Source of the DNA: Thermatribacter velox
GTDB taxonomy: Bacteria > Atribacterota > Atribacteria > Atribacterales > Thermatribacteraceae
Assembly (NCBI RefSeq): GCF_038396615.1
Contig: NZ_CP121689.1
Span: 880,001 to 944,000, forward strand
Direction of reading: 5' to 3'
DNA: 64,000 nt
Made by a program: the position numbers and the translations under genes. Every line of letters starts with the position of its first letter. Position 1 is the stretch's first letter. This document shows positions 1 through 8,899 of this stretch, piece by piece. The notes under the pieces were generated by a model. The model was not told the origin of the DNA and made no database searches. It was given only the letters and a program-made list of their open reading frames with translations.

Positions 1-606
1 AAAGATGAGGTGGTATCTGACCCGCTGGAACTCTACGAAAGGGTGAAGAAAGAGTATGAGGAGAAGTTTGGCCTCGTGTATCTCCCGCTTTTTGGCTTCA
101 ACAACACCTTTACCCTGGCAGTGCGCCGGGAATCAGCCGAAAAGGACAATCTGAATACCTTTTCGGACTTGGCCCGGGTTTCGGAGCGTTACGTTTTTGG
201 TGCTGAGCCGGACTTTTTTGAACGCAAGGACGGTTATGAGAACCTGGTAAAAACCTATGGTTTCCGCTTCAAGGCCACCAGGCAAATGGCTATTGCTCTG
301 AAGTATCCAGCCATAGTGTCCCGGGAAGTCGACGTGATTGATGCTTTTTCGACCGATGGTCTTTTGAAAAAGTTTGACTTGGTGGTTCTTGAGGACGACA
401 AGAACTATTTTCCCTCTTATTTCTGTGCTCCTGTGGTGAGAAAAGAGACGCTGGATAAATATCCCGTCATTGCCGAAGTCCTGGGGAGACTTGAGGGGCA
501 AATAAGCAACGAAGAGATGACCGAGATGAACTATCTTGTGGATGAAAAGCTGATGGACCCCAGGGATGTAGCCCGTGAGTTTCTGGAAAGGAAGGGACTT
601 CTTTAA
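1..606 (+). CDS. Osmoprotectant ABC transporter, substrate-binding protein (3' part)
   Basis: This is the C-terminal two thirds or so of an OpuAC/OpuBC-type substrate-binding protein; the reading frame is open through base 1, so the start lies outside the window. The sequence resembles glycine betaine/choline/carnitine binding domains, with the stretch FSDLARVSERYVFGAEPDFF and a second lobe containing EVDVIDAFSTDGLL followed by LVVLEDDKNYFPSY. Such proteins capture quaternary ammonium osmolytes outside the membrane and deliver them to an OpuB-type permease, which should lie upstream or be fused to this domain. The ATPase gene follows 5 bases after the stop, which supports one operon. The ligand cannot be told from this fragment. 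Confidence 0.85.
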   Translation, partial: KDEVVSDPLELYERVKKEYEEKFGLVYLPLFGFNNTFTLAVRRESAEKDNLNTFSDLARVSERYVFGAEPDFFERKDGYENLVKTYGFRFKATRQMAIALKYPAIVSREVDVIDAFSTDGLLKKFDLVVLEDDKNYFPSYFCAPVVRKETLDKYPVIAEVLGRLEGQISNEEMTEMNYLVDEKLMDPRDVAREFLERKGLL

Positions 607-611
607 GTCTC

Positions 612-1721
612 ATGCCACCTGTGGTCGTCTTTCGGGAGGTAACCAAGACCTATCCAGGCAATATCCGGGCAGTGGACGGTGTTTCCTTTGAGCTCGAGGA
701 AGGCGAGTTTCTCTGCCTGATTGGACCTTCTGGCTGCGGCAAGACCACCCTTTTGAAAATGGTTAACCGCCTTGTCGAGCCCTCCTCGGGCTCCGTGTAT
801 GTTGAGGGAAAAGAAGTTATGGAATGGGACCCCATAGAGTTGCGTCGGCGCATCGGCTATGTTATCCAGCAGATTGGCCTTTTTCCCCATCTCAATGTGG
901 AGGAAAACATCACCTACGTCCTCTCCATTATGGGGGTTCCTTACCCGGTGCGCAGGGAAAAGGCAAGGGAATTGCTGGACATTATCGGGTTTGAGGAGTC
1001 CTACCTGCGTCGCTTCCCTCGCGAGCTCAGCGGGGGAGAAAAGCAGAGGGTGGGAGTGGCCAGAGCCCTGGCCTCGGATCCCAAAATTGTCCTCATGGAC
1101 GAGCCCTTTGGTGCGCTGGACCAAATCAGCAAGGAACAGCTCCAGAATGAACTTTTGCGCCTCCATAGGCGTTTGGGAAAGACCATTCTCTTTGTGACTC
1201 ACGACCTGCAGGAAGCAATAAAGCTTTCCACCCGTATCGGAATTATGAAAAAAGGGCGTGTCCTTCAGGTTGGCACCGTGCAGGAACTCCTCTTTAGCCC
1301 TGCTGACCCCTTTGTGGAAGAGTTCTTAGGAGCCAAAGGGTTTTTCCATACCCTGCATTTGCTCACTGCTTCAGAAGTCCTGGAAGAGAGCGTGCCTGTG
1401 GTCAGGGAGGGCAGAGTCGGGAGCCCGGAAGAGAATTTTCTAAGCCGTCACCCCGACGGTAGGGGTTTTGTGCTGGTTGTTGATGAAAAAAAGAGGTTCC
1501 TGGGGGCCAAAAATGAGAGCGGTGAGGTACTGCGGTGCGCAACAGTTACCCCCTTCACGCCCCTTGAGGAAGTGCTGCGGGCTATGTTTGTTTCCGGGCA
1601 AACCTGGGCAGTTGTGGTTGACCCTGAGGGGGGAAAGCTCCTGGGTGTTGTGGATTTTCGCTCCATCTGTTCTCGTCTTAAGGCATACTGTGGGAGGGAG
1701 AGCGAAAAAATGCCTTCCTGA
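612..1721 (+). CDS. Osmoprotectant ABC transporter ATP-binding protein (OpuBA/ProV type)
   Basis: The 369-residue protein is an ABC ATPase that should power uptake of the osmolyte bound by the preceding protein. Walker A is GPSGCGKTT at residues 38-46, a Q-loop follows in VIQQIGLFPHL, the signature is LSGGEKQRVG near 138, Walker B is KIVLMDEP near 160, and the switch His is in FVTHDLQEA. After residue about 270 there is a C-terminal extension with two weak CBS-like segments (GFVLVVDEKKRFLG and WAVVVDPEGGKLLGVVDF), as in OpuA/ProV proteins where CBS domains sense ionic strength. That regulatory role here is inference. The gene is followed by an intrinsic terminator and so closes the transporter operon. 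Confidence 0.9.
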   Translation: MPPVVVFREVTKTYPGNIRAVDGVSFELEEGEFLCLIGPSGCGKTTLLKMVNRLVEPSSGSVYVEGKEVMEWDPIELRRRIGYVIQQIGLFPHLNVEENITYVLSIMGVPYPVRREKARELLDIIGFEESYLRRFPRELSGGEKQRVGVARALASDPKIVLMDEPFGALDQISKEQLQNELLRLHRRLGKTILFVTHDLQEAIKLSTRIGIMKKGRVLQVGTVQELLFSPADPFVEEFLGAKGFFHTLHLLTASEVLEESVPVVREGRVGSPEENFLSRHPDGRGFVLVVDEKKRFLGAKNESGEVLRCATVTPFTPLEEVLRAMFVSGQTWAVVVDPEGGKLLGVVDFRSICSRLKAYCGRESEKMPS

Positions 1722-1746
1722 AGAGAGAAAAGGCTCTCTCGAGAAA

Positions 1747-1783
1747 GGCGTCCCTCGATGGGGACGCCTGGCGCTTTCTTTTT
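1747..1783 (+). terminator. Intrinsic terminator of the ABC transporter operon
   Basis: An 8-bp stem, GGCGTCCC at 1747-1754 with GGGACGCC at 1761-1768, closes a short loop and is followed within 7 bases by a T-rich run ending at 1783. It sits 25 bases after the ATPase stop codon. Confidence 0.75.
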
Positions 1784-1806
1784 GAGTAACTCTCTTTACG
1801 TAACGG

Positions 1807-1835
1807 TTGATTAAGCTTCCACAAATCCTTACAAT
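1807..1835 (+). promoter_or_regulatory. Sigma-70-type promoter for plsC
   Basis: TTGATT (1807-1812) and TACAAT (1830-1835) are separated by exactly 17 bases. The predicted transcript start is near 1842, leaving a leader of only about 15 bases before the GTG start at 1857. Confidence 0.6.
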
Positions 1836-1856
1836 AAAACCATAAGATTTTCTCTG

Positions 1857-2453
1857 GTGGGCAGAGTGGTTTACTATCTGAGCAAAGCCATAGCCTTATT
1901 TTTATTACTGGTCTTTTTCCGGTTTCGGGTGAGAGGTAGGGAACACTTTCCGCGCTCTGGCCCCTGCCTCATCGTTGCTAATCACTCCAGTTATCTTGAC
2001 CCCATCGTTGTGGGTTGCGCCTGTCCCAGAAGAGTCTATTTCGTTGCCAAGGAAGAACTTTTCCGCAACCCTGTAGCTGCCTTTTTTTTACGGCAGCTTG
2101 GTGCATTTCCCTTGCGGAGGGGGGAGAAAGACGTGTCAGCAATCAAGCGGGTGCTTTCTCTTTTGCGAGAGGGGAAAGTGGTTTGTCTGTTTCCGGAAGG
2201 GACCCGCAATCAGGGTGAAGTGTCGGATTTCAAGCCCGGGGTGGTGAAACTTCTGATTAAGGCCGGAGTGCCGGTGGTGGTGGCTGGTATACGGGGCACC
2301 TTCGAAAGTTTCCCCCGGGGGAGGTCTTTTCCGAAACCCTTTCCCATTACTGTTGCTTTTTCTCCTCCCCTTTTTTTGACTTCTGGGGAGCCGGAAGCAG
2401 TGGAAAACGAGGTGAAAAGCAAAATGAAGGAGTTGATTCAGGTTGTTTCGTGA
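1857..2453 (+). CDS. plsC: 1-acyl-sn-glycerol-3-phosphate acyltransferase
   Basis: The 198-residue protein should transfer an acyl chain to position 2 of lysophosphatidic acid at the inner face of the membrane, giving phosphatidic acid. It shows an N-terminal hydrophobic helix (residues 8-22), the catalytic NHxxxxD motif as NHSSYLD at 42-48, and the acceptor-binding motif FPEGTR near 113. The length is normal for short PlsC proteins. The GTG start has no clear Shine-Dalgarno site; the nearby promoter would give a very short leader. The NHL-repeat gene overlaps its 3' end. The acyltransferase family is secure; the exact acyl acceptor is inferred. Confidence 0.85.
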   Translation: MGRVVYYLSKAIALFLLLVFFRFRVRGREHFPRSGPCLIVANHSSYLDPIVVGCACPRRVYFVAKEELFRNPVAAFFLRQLGAFPLRRGEKDVSAIKRVLSLLREGKVVCLFPEGTRNQGEVSDFKPGVVKLLIKAGVPVVVAGIRGTFESFPRGRSFPKPFPITVAFSPPLFLTSGEPEAVENEVKSKMKELIQVVS

Positions 2454-3825
2454 GGGGAACTGGCATCGCGTTTTGATTTTTCTTATGGGACTGTGTCTTT
2501 TAGTTGCAGGTTATACTCTTGCCGTGGCTCAGGAGTTCACTCTGGAGCGGGTCGTGGATAGCTTTGAGAATGAAATCCCTTTTTTTGGGTATCCAGCATA
2601 TGTGGCGGTGAATCCCCTTTCAGGGGAGATTCTGGTCAGTGATTGGGAAAAGGACCGACTGCTGGTCTTTGATTCCTCGTGGAAGCTGGTTAAAGTGGTT
2701 AACGGCCTACAGGGGCCGGTTGGTATCGCCTTCTCTGGGAATGGGAGCAGAATTTACGTAGTTGAGCAGAAGGCAAACCAGATACGAGTACTTGGTGGAA
2801 GAAGCTACGAGGTGCAATCGACAATCAAGCCGGAAGGGCTTTCTCTCAAAGGTCCCCGGGGCATTTGGGCAAGCGGAGGTCGCCTTTACCTTACTGATAC
2901 CGATAACTCCAGGATAGTGATTCTGGATGAAGCCGGAAAACTCCTTTTCACATTTGGTAAGGAGGGTATGGGGAAAGACGAATTTTACTATCCCCGGGGC
3001 ATTGCGGTTGATGCTCAGGGAAGAATCTGGGTTGCCGATACGGTGCATCACCTGGTCAAGGTGTTCGAACCTGACGGAAGCTTCCTGTTTGAGTTTGGCG
3101 GTGAAGGGAATGATAAGGAACATTTTAACCGCCCCCGTTACTTGTTTATAAAGGGAGAATGGGTGTTTATCACTGATTACAACAACCACCGAGTAAAGGT
3201 GTATGACTTGAAGGGGACACTGCATTACATCCTGGGTCAAGGCGGGGATACAGCTTTCAGTTTTTCTCATCCTGAAGGGCTATGGGTGGATGACGAGGGA
3301 CATCTCCTGGTTGCTGACGCTGGAAGAATGAGGATCGTGGTTGTAGGGGCATTTTCCTTAGTCAAGCCTGAGGTGCACCTGGTTGAGCTCCTTAAAGAGG
3401 GCAAGGTTAAGGAATTTTTCCAATATATAGAGCGCCTACCCCTTGAAGAGCGCGAGAAGCCGGAAACACTCCAGGCACTTTTTGAGGCCTACCAGATGGT
3501 TGGCGACCTGGAAGGGATGATTGCCCAGGCTGAGCAGCTTTTCCTCAAAGACTCTGACAACCGCCCCACCTGGAAAGATAAACTGGGAGAACTCTATTTT
3601 CAGAAAGCTGCTTCTCTTAGGGAAACAGGAAGGGCCAGGGAGGCACTTGCTTTTTACAGGAAGTCCTACCAGTATGGCTATCGCAGCGCGCTTTTTCCTT
3701 ACCTCTGGCTTTCCTTTGCCCTGTTGGGGGGTGCAAATAGCCTCCTGATTATACTGGCTCTGGTATTTATTTTGCTTTTACTGATTTTTATCCGTTTGCG
3801 AATTCGAAGGTACCGGGAGTGGTGA
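2443..3825 (+). CDS. NHL-repeat and TPR-like protein, exported and membrane-anchored
   Basis: This 460-residue protein is not assigned a function. An N-terminal hydrophobic segment (about residues 8-28, ending AVAQ) looks like a signal peptide. Residues about 45-305 hold six NHL-type beta-propeller blades with the usual pattern of a Gly-(Ile/Leu) strand followed by V/L-x-D, for example YPRGIAVDAQGRIWVADT and HPEGLWVDDEGHLLVADA. Residues about 320-420 are helical and TPR-like, and a transmembrane helix at about 430-452 is followed by a basic tail (RLRIRRYREW). The propeller should therefore lie outside the membrane. The TTG start overlaps plsC by 11 bases; a GTG at 2449 is an alternative. The MEMO-family gene begins 3 bases downstream, so the two are probably co-transcribed. 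Confidence 0.75.
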   Translation: MFREGNWHRVLIFLMGLCLLVAGYTLAVAQEFTLERVVDSFENEIPFFGYPAYVAVNPLSGEILVSDWEKDRLLVFDSSWKLVKVVNGLQGPVGIAFSGNGSRIYVVEQKANQIRVLGGRSYEVQSTIKPEGLSLKGPRGIWASGGRLYLTDTDNSRIVILDEAGKLLFTFGKEGMGKDEFYYPRGIAVDAQGRIWVADTVHHLVKVFEPDGSFLFEFGGEGNDKEHFNRPRYLFIKGEWVFITDYNNHRVKVYDLKGTLHYILGQGGDTAFSFSHPEGLWVDDEGHLLVADAGRMRIVVVGAFSLVKPEVHLVELLKEGKVKEFFQYIERLPLEEREKPETLQALFEAYQMVGDLEGMIAQAEQLFLKDSDNRPTWKDKLGELYFQKAASLRETGRAREALAFYRKSYQYGYRSALFPYLWLSFALLGGANSLLIILALVFILLLLIFIRLRIRRYREW

Positions 3826-3828
3826 GCA

Positions 3829-4671
3829 ATGGTTAGAAAACCCGCGGTGGCCGGTTATTTTTATCCTGGTAGCGCCCAGGAAGTCAAATCTCTCATTGAG
3901 AGGCTTCAACAATCACCCCTGGGGCCAGGTAGCAATCTTGAAGAGGTGCCCTTTTTCGAGCAGGTGAACGGTGTGGTTAGCCCTCATGCTGGTTACCTGT
4001 ACTCTGGAGCGGTGGCCTGCTGGTCCTTTGCTGCTCTTTCTCGTATTGACCGGGAGACTACCTTCTGCATCATTGGTCCCAATCATCGGGGATATGGCGC
4101 TTCGGTTGCTCTTAGCGAGGAAGAGGAATGGCTGACCCCATTGGGAAAAGTGGTGCTGGACCTTGAAGCGGCCAGTTTTCTGGTAGAGAAGTTTCCGGTC
4201 TTTGCTTTTGACGAGCAGGCTCATTTTGCAGAGCATTCCATTGAAGTCCAAATACCCTTTTTGCAGTATTTTGTATCCTGTCCTTTCAAGATACTTCCCA
4301 TAGCGCTCCTTGACCAGCGAAAGGGAGTAGCCCGGCAGGTGGCCGAAGCTCTGTATGCGCTTTCTGCAGAGAAAAATTTGGTCATCGTGGCCAGCAGCGA
4401 TTTCAGTCACTACGAACCAGCAGAGGTTGCCGAGAGAAAAGACCATCAGGCGATATCGCACATACTGAACCTGGACGTGGACGGCTTTTACGCTTTCTTG
4501 CACCAGGCTTCAGTCAGTGTATGCGGTCCAGGGGCGATTGCCATTTTAATGCTCTACCAGAAGCTTAAAAATGCTCCCCAACCCCGTTTTCTCAAGTACG
4601 CCCACAGTGGAGAGGTGAGCGGAGACTTTTCTCAGGTGGTGGGGTATGCTTCCTTGGTCTTCCCCGGTTGA
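3829..4671 (+). CDS. MEMO1 family protein (AmmeMemoRadiSam system protein B)
   Basis: The 280-residue protein matches the MEMO family along its full length. It begins with the typical MVRKPAVAGYFYP, has the conserved SPHAGYLYSG with the first metal-ligand-type His, the IGPNHRG motif, a central HFAEHSIEVQIPFLQ and ASSDFSHYEP. These His, Asp and Cys positions are those of the dioxygenase-like MEMO fold. In many bacteria MEMO is encoded beside an AMMECR1 protein and a radical SAM protein; neither is in this window. The biochemical role is unknown. It ends 81 bases before the lysA start. Confidence 0.85.
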   Translation: MVRKPAVAGYFYPGSAQEVKSLIERLQQSPLGPGSNLEEVPFFEQVNGVVSPHAGYLYSGAVACWSFAALSRIDRETTFCIIGPNHRGYGASVALSEEEEWLTPLGKVVLDLEAASFLVEKFPVFAFDEQAHFAEHSIEVQIPFLQYFVSCPFKILPIALLDQRKGVARQVAEALYALSAEKNLVIVASSDFSHYEPAEVAERKDHQAISHILNLDVDGFYAFLHQASVSVCGPGAIAILMLYQKLKNAPQPRFLKYAHSGEVSGDFSQVVGYASLVFPG

Positions 4672-4752
4672 TGCATTCTGGTTTCTCATCGTCGTTGACA
4701 ATTGGCGCGTCTTATGTTAAGAAAGGCAAAAACCTTAGAGAGGGTTGGGACA

Positions 4753-6063
4753 ATGCTGGGTAAAAAGGAGATAAACGAACACGGCCATCTGGTAATTGGG
4801 GGATGTGATGTTGTCCAGCTGGCCCAGGAATTTGGGACTCCCCTTTACCTCTTTGACGAAACCTTGCTCCGAGAGAACATGCGCTTTTACCGGCAGTCCT
4901 TTGAGCGTCTTTATCCTGACTATGCTGTTGCTTATGCCAGCAAGGCTTTCATCTGTTCTGCCATGTGCCGCATGGTGGCTGAGGAAGGGCTCTTCCTGGA
5001 TGTCGTCTCTGGGGGAGAGTATTATATTGCCCGTTCAAGCGGTTTTCCTGCAGACAGGATTATTTTTCACGGCAACAACAAGACCGCTCAGGAACGGGAG
5101 CTGGTCCTGCGGGAAGGAATAGGGCGCTGGGTGGTGGACAGCGAAGCAGAACTTGAAGTTCTGATTGAAGAAGCGAAGAACTACCGTAATGGAAAACTGC
5201 CCCTCCTTTTCAGACTAACCCCGGGCATTGACCCCCATACCCACCAGTACATCACCACTGGGAAAATCGATAGCAAGTTTGGGTTGCCCATTGTGGGAGG
5301 AGTCGCCAGAGAAGTAATGAAAAAGGCCCTTGCTTTCCCTCAGTTTGAACTCAGAGGTGTTCACTGTCATATTGGTTCGCAGATTGACAGCCTGGAACCC
5401 TTTTTGAAAGCCTGTGAGGTTATGCTTGAATTTATGTTCCAGTTCTGGAAGGAGACAGATTTTCTTCTGGAAGAACTGGACCTGGGAGGAGGGCTTGGTG
5501 TCCCGTATCTTGATGAGCAGAAAGACCAGTTTCCCTCCATTAGCGAGTACGTTGAGGCTATAACTGGGAAAGTACGTGCGTGGTGTGAAGAGCACTCTTT
5601 TCCGCTTCCCCGGCTCATTGTTGAGCCAGGACGCTCCATTGTGAACACAGCAGGCAACACGGTTTACAGGGTGGGAACCGTCAAAGAGATTCCAGGCATT
5701 AAAAAGTACGTCGCCGTTGATGGGGGAATGACCGACAACCCCCGCCCTGTGCTTTATGGTGCTCGCTATCAGGCTCTGGTAGCCAACCGGATGCATGACC
5801 GGAGCCGGGAAAGGGTGTCAGTGGTGGGAAAGTGCTGTGAGTCTGGAGACGTGATTATTCCTGAAATTGAGCTTCCCCGGGTGTTGCCGGGGGACATCCT
5901 GGTGGTGGAGGGAACCGGTGCCTACAACCACACTATGGCTTCCAATTACAACATGATTCCCCGTCCTGGCGTGGTGTTCGTGAAAGATGGTAAAGCTAAG
6001 CTTGTAGTGAGGCCGGAAAGTTTGAGTGACCTGATAAGACGGGACGTTCTCCCTGGAGATTAA
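4753..6063 (+). CDS. lysA: Diaminopimelate decarboxylase
   Basis: LysA removes CO2 from meso-diaminopimelate to give L-lysine, the last step of the pathway encoded here. The PLP lysine lies in YASKAF near residue 60; the barrel contains HCHIGSQ and LDLGGGLGVPY, and the C-terminal beta domain contains CCESGD and the NHTMASNYN segment, typical active-site parts. The frame is open from a TTG at 4702, but ATG 4753 has a GAGAGG Shine-Dalgarno site about 8 bases upstream and gives the usual length of 436 residues. A perfect TTGACA at 4695-4700 with a poor -10 (TAAGAA at 4718) could be its promoter. The gene starts the lysine operon. Confidence 0.93.
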   Translation: MLGKKEINEHGHLVIGGCDVVQLAQEFGTPLYLFDETLLRENMRFYRQSFERLYPDYAVAYASKAFICSAMCRMVAEEGLFLDVVSGGEYYIARSSGFPADRIIFHGNNKTAQERELVLREGIGRWVVDSEAELEVLIEEAKNYRNGKLPLLFRLTPGIDPHTHQYITTGKIDSKFGLPIVGGVAREVMKKALAFPQFELRGVHCHIGSQIDSLEPFLKACEVMLEFMFQFWKETDFLLEELDLGGGLGVPYLDEQKDQFPSISEYVEAITGKVRAWCEEHSFPLPRLIVEPGRSIVNTAGNTVYRVGTVKEIPGIKKYVAVDGGMTDNPRPVLYGARYQALVANRMHDRSRERVSVVGKCCESGDVIIPEIELPRVLPGDILVVEGTGAYNHTMASNYNMIPRPGVVFVKDGKAKLVVRPESLSDLIRRDVLPGD

Positions 6064-6085
6064 AGAAAGCAGGGGTGAAAGACGT

Positions 6086-6898
6086 ATGTCATCAATAAGA
6101 GTTTTGGTGACCGGTGCAGCGGGCAAGATGGGGAAAGAGATAGTTAAAGCGGTAACCAGGGATGAGCAGCTTTCCCTGGTTGGTGCTTGTGACGTTGCCG
6201 AAGTAGGCAGGGATGCTGGAGAGGTTGCTGGAGTGGGAAAGATAGGTGTGGTGATAGAAAGTAAGCTCAAAAAGGCCCTGACAGATACTTCTCCAGAGGT
6301 GATAATCGATTTTACCCACGCCCAGGCTTTTCGCGAAAATTTAGAGGTTTATCTAGAAAGCTTGCAGAAAGGAATCTCACTGGTTGTGGGAACGACTGGC
6401 CTCAAGGAAGAGGAAGTCGAACGCTTACGCCAGGCCAGTGAAGCAGGACATGCAGGTTGTGTGGTGGCTCCCAACTTTGCCATTGGCGCGGTTTTAATGA
6501 TGTATTTTGCTCGCATTGCCTCGAAGTTCATGCGTGGGGTAGAAATCATTGAAATGCATCACCCCCAGAAGAAAGATGCTCCTTCGGGAACAGCCGTAAA
6601 GACGGCGCTTTCAATCCCAAAAGTTGAGGGTGAAGCGCTTTCCCAAAGTGAGGAACTCTATCCCGGGGCAAGGGGTGCTCTGGTAAACGGAATTCGGGTG
6701 CACAGTATTCGCCTGCCCGGGCTGGTCGCACATCAGGAAGTTATTTTTGGCGATGAAGGGCAAACTCTGACCATAAGACATGATTCGCTGTCCAGAGCTT
6801 CCTTCATGCCGGGAGTAATCATGGCTGTAAAAGAAGCGGTGAGTAAAAAGCATTTTATTTTCGGTCTGGAGCCAATACTGGGCCTTGAGGGTGAATGA
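6086..6898 (+). CDS. dapB: 4-hydroxy-tetrahydrodipicolinate reductase
   Basis: DapB reduces 4-hydroxy-tetrahydrodipicolinate to tetrahydrodipicolinate with NAD(P)H. The 270-residue protein has the dinucleotide motif GAAGKMG at residues 9-15, the GTTGL segment, and the signature HHPQKKDAPSGTA that carries the catalytic His and Lys. The ATG follows an AGGGGTGAAAG ribosome binding site. It lies 22 bases after lysA and ends next to the dapF start. Confidence 0.94.
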   Translation: MSSIRVLVTGAAGKMGKEIVKAVTRDEQLSLVGACDVAEVGRDAGEVAGVGKIGVVIESKLKKALTDTSPEVIIDFTHAQAFRENLEVYLESLQKGISLVVGTTGLKEEEVERLRQASEAGHAGCVVAPNFAIGAVLMMYFARIASKFMRGVEIIEMHHPQKKDAPSGTAVKTALSIPKVEGEALSQSEELYPGARGALVNGIRVHSIRLPGLVAHQEVIFGDEGQTLTIRHDSLSRASFMPGVIMAVKEAVSKKHFIFGLEPILGLEGE

Positions 6899-6899
6899 A

Positions 6900-7745
6900 A
6901 TGCGCTTTGTCAAAATGCACGGTCTGGGCAATGACTTTGTGATTTTTGAGTGGAAAGAATTGCAAGGTGTGAAGGATATAGCTTCTTTTTCGAAAAGAGT
7001 GTGCGACCGCCATTTCGGAGTTGGTGCCGATGGTGTGATTTTGGTAGCTCCCTCTGACCGGGCTCCCTTTGCAATGCGCATTTTCAATGCGGATGGCAGT
7101 GAGGCTGAAATGTGTGGAAACGGCATCCGCTGTTTTGCTGTATATCTTTGGAAGCGGGGCAGGGTGGCGGATAGAGAATTTCCTGTGGATACGAAGGCGG
7201 GCATTATTGTTCCCCGGGTTACCGAACGCAATGGAAAGCTTGCGGTGAAGGTGAACATGGGCAAGCCCAGACTCAGGGCTTCGTTCATTCCCATAGATGT
7301 TGATGCTGAGCAAGTAGTGGATTATCCACTCCAGGTAGATGGGAAAACCTTCGCATTGACTGCAGTTTCTATGGGCAACCCTCACGCGGTTATTTTTGAC
7401 CTGCCTGGGGATTGGGAAAAAGTAGGCGAGAGCATCGAGAAACACCCCCTTTTTCCTCACAAGACCAACGTGGAATTTGTAAAGGTTCAAAACAGGAAAG
7501 AAGCACTGGTTAAGGTATGGGAAAGAGGGGTAGGCCCCACCCTTGCTTGCGGAACTGGAGCCTGTGCAGTTCTGGTGGCCGGTGTTTTAAAAGGAGTGCT
7601 TGACAGGGAAGCACAAATTCATCTTCCTGGAGGCACTCTGCTTGTATCCTGGCCCGATAATCAGAGCGATGTCTTTATGGAAGGACCTGCGGAAGAAGTT
7701 TTTGAAGGAAAGCTAAGCGAGGAGGTTCTCAAAGTATGGAAGTAG
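6900..7745 (+). CDS. dapF: Diaminopimelate epimerase
   Basis: DapF interconverts LL- and meso-diaminopimelate by a two-cysteine mechanism. The protein begins [13 protein letters not shown], as is usual for the family. The first catalytic Cys is in EMCGNGIRC, the second in [10 protein letters not shown] start at 6885 is possible, but ATG 6900 has GAGGGTGA just upstream and gives the normal N-terminus; dapB stops two bases earlier. In this pathway DapL makes LL-diaminopimelate, so DapF is needed to supply the meso form to LysA and to peptidoglycan. Confidence 0.94.
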   Translation: MRFVKMHGLGNDFVIFEWKELQGVKDIASFSKRVCDRHFGVGADGVILVAPSDRAPFAMRIFNADGSEAEMCGNGIRCFAVYLWKRGRVADREFPVDTKAGIIVPRVTERNGKLAVKVNMGKPRLRASFIPIDVDAEQVVDYPLQVDGKTFALTAVSMGNPHAVIFDLPGDWEKVGESIEKHPLFPHKTNVEFVKVQNRKEALVKVWERGVGPTLACGTGACAVLVAGVLKGVLDREAQIHLPGGTLLVSWPDNQSDVFMEGPAEEVFEGKLSEEVLKVWK

Positions 7746-8899
7746 CCACCCGTATCAAGAAGCTCCCACCTTATCTCTTTGCGCAAATTGAGCAGAAAAT
7801 AGCCGAGGAAAAGCAGAAAGGGCGTGAAATACTGGATCTGGGCATTGGTGACCCTGACTTACCAACGCCATCTTTCATCATCGAGAAGCTTTGTGAGGAG
7901 GCGCAAAAGCCCCAGAACCACCGTTACCCTTCCTATCGGGGTCTTTACAGGTTCAGGGAAGCGGTGGCTGAGTGGTATCTGCGCCGTTTTGGGGTAAAAC
8001 TGGACCCGGAGCGGGAAGTGGTTTCCTTAATCGGTTCCAAAGAAGGTATAGCCCATTTTGCCTGGTGTGTGGTGGACCCCGGCGATATAGTTCTGGCCAG
8101 TGACCCTGGTTATCCGGTTTACAAGATAGGTACTATGCTGGCCGGGGGAATTCCACTGGAATTGCCCTTGCTTCCGGAAAACGACTTTCTGCCCGATTTC
8201 AGCCGTTTCCCGCAGGAAGTTCTGGAGAAAACCCGGCTGATTTTCATTAATTATCCTAATAACCCGACTTCTCAAGTTGCTTCTCTCGATTTTTTCAAGG
8301 AAGTGGTGGAGCTTGCTCGGCGTTATAACTTCATAATTGCTCACGACCTCGCTTACTCGGAAATCAGCTTTGATGGGTACCGAGCTCCTTCCATACTGGA
8401 AGTTGAGGGAGCCAGGGAGGTGGCCATTGAGTTTCATTCACTCTCCAAAACCTTCAACATGACCGGTTGGCGGATAGGATTTGCGGTAGGCAACGCAAAG
8501 CTTGTAGAAGCACTGGGTAGGATTAAGACCAATGTGGATTCGGGCATTTTCAACGCTATCCAGTGGGCTGGAGTAGAAGCCCTTGCCCGCACGGAGGAGG
8601 TGTTGAAGTGGCTGCTGCCCGTTTATCAGAAAAGGAGAGACCTGGTGGTGAGCGCTCTTTCCAGAGTGGGTATAGAAGTAAAGCCACCCAGGGCTACTTT
8701 TTATGTGTGGATTCCTGTTCCTTCAGGCTTTGACTCTCTGGGTTTTGCAAACTTTTTACTCGATAAAGCTGGTGTGGTGGTTACCCCGGGTACCGGCTTT
8801 GGAAGGTACGGTGAGGGTTTTGTCAGGGTTTCTTTAACCACTCCTGACGCGGTTCTTGAAAGGGCTATGAGCAGGATAGAGGAGGCATTGAATCAATGA
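7736..8899 (+). CDS. dapL: LL-diaminopimelate aminotransferase
   Basis: DapL converts tetrahydrodipicolinate directly to LL-diaminopimelate with glutamate as amino donor, replacing the three acyl-blocked steps (DapD/C/E). The 387-residue protein is a fold-type I aminotransferase with [12 protein letters not shown] near residue 35, NYPNNPTS, and the PLP lysine in [15 protein letters not shown]. The ATG lies inside the dapF 3' end (10-base overlap) after a GAGGAGG site. Its place among lysA, dapB, dapF, lysC and dapA supports the DapL assignment over other class I/II aminotransferases. Confidence 0.9.
   Translation: MEVATRIKKLPPYLFAQIEQKIAEEKQKGREILDLGIGDPDLPTPSFIIEKLCEEAQKPQNHRYPSYRGLYRFREAVAEWYLRRFGVKLDPEREVVSLIGSKEGIAHFAWCVVDPGDIVLASDPGYPVYKIGTMLAGGIPLELPLLPENDFLPDFSRFPQEVLEKTRLIFINYPNNPTSQVASLDFFKEVVELARRYNFIIAHDLAYSEISFDGYRAPSILEVEGAREVAIEFHSLSKTFNMTGWRIGFAVGNAKLVEALGRIKTNVDSGIFNAIQWAGVEALARTEEVLKWLLPVYQKRRDLVVSALSRVGIEVKPPRATFYVWIPVPSGFDSLGFANFLLDKAGVVVTPGTGFGRYGEGFVRVSLTTPDAVLERAMSRIEEALNQ

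Noticed and set aside
2707-3270. A 187-residue minus-strand frame across the NHL protein
   Set aside because: It is antisense to a repeat-rich gene and has no ribosome binding site or recognisable domain.
4672-4752. Lysine riboswitch before lysA
   Set aside because: The gap is only 81 bases and shows no lysine-riboswitch pattern.
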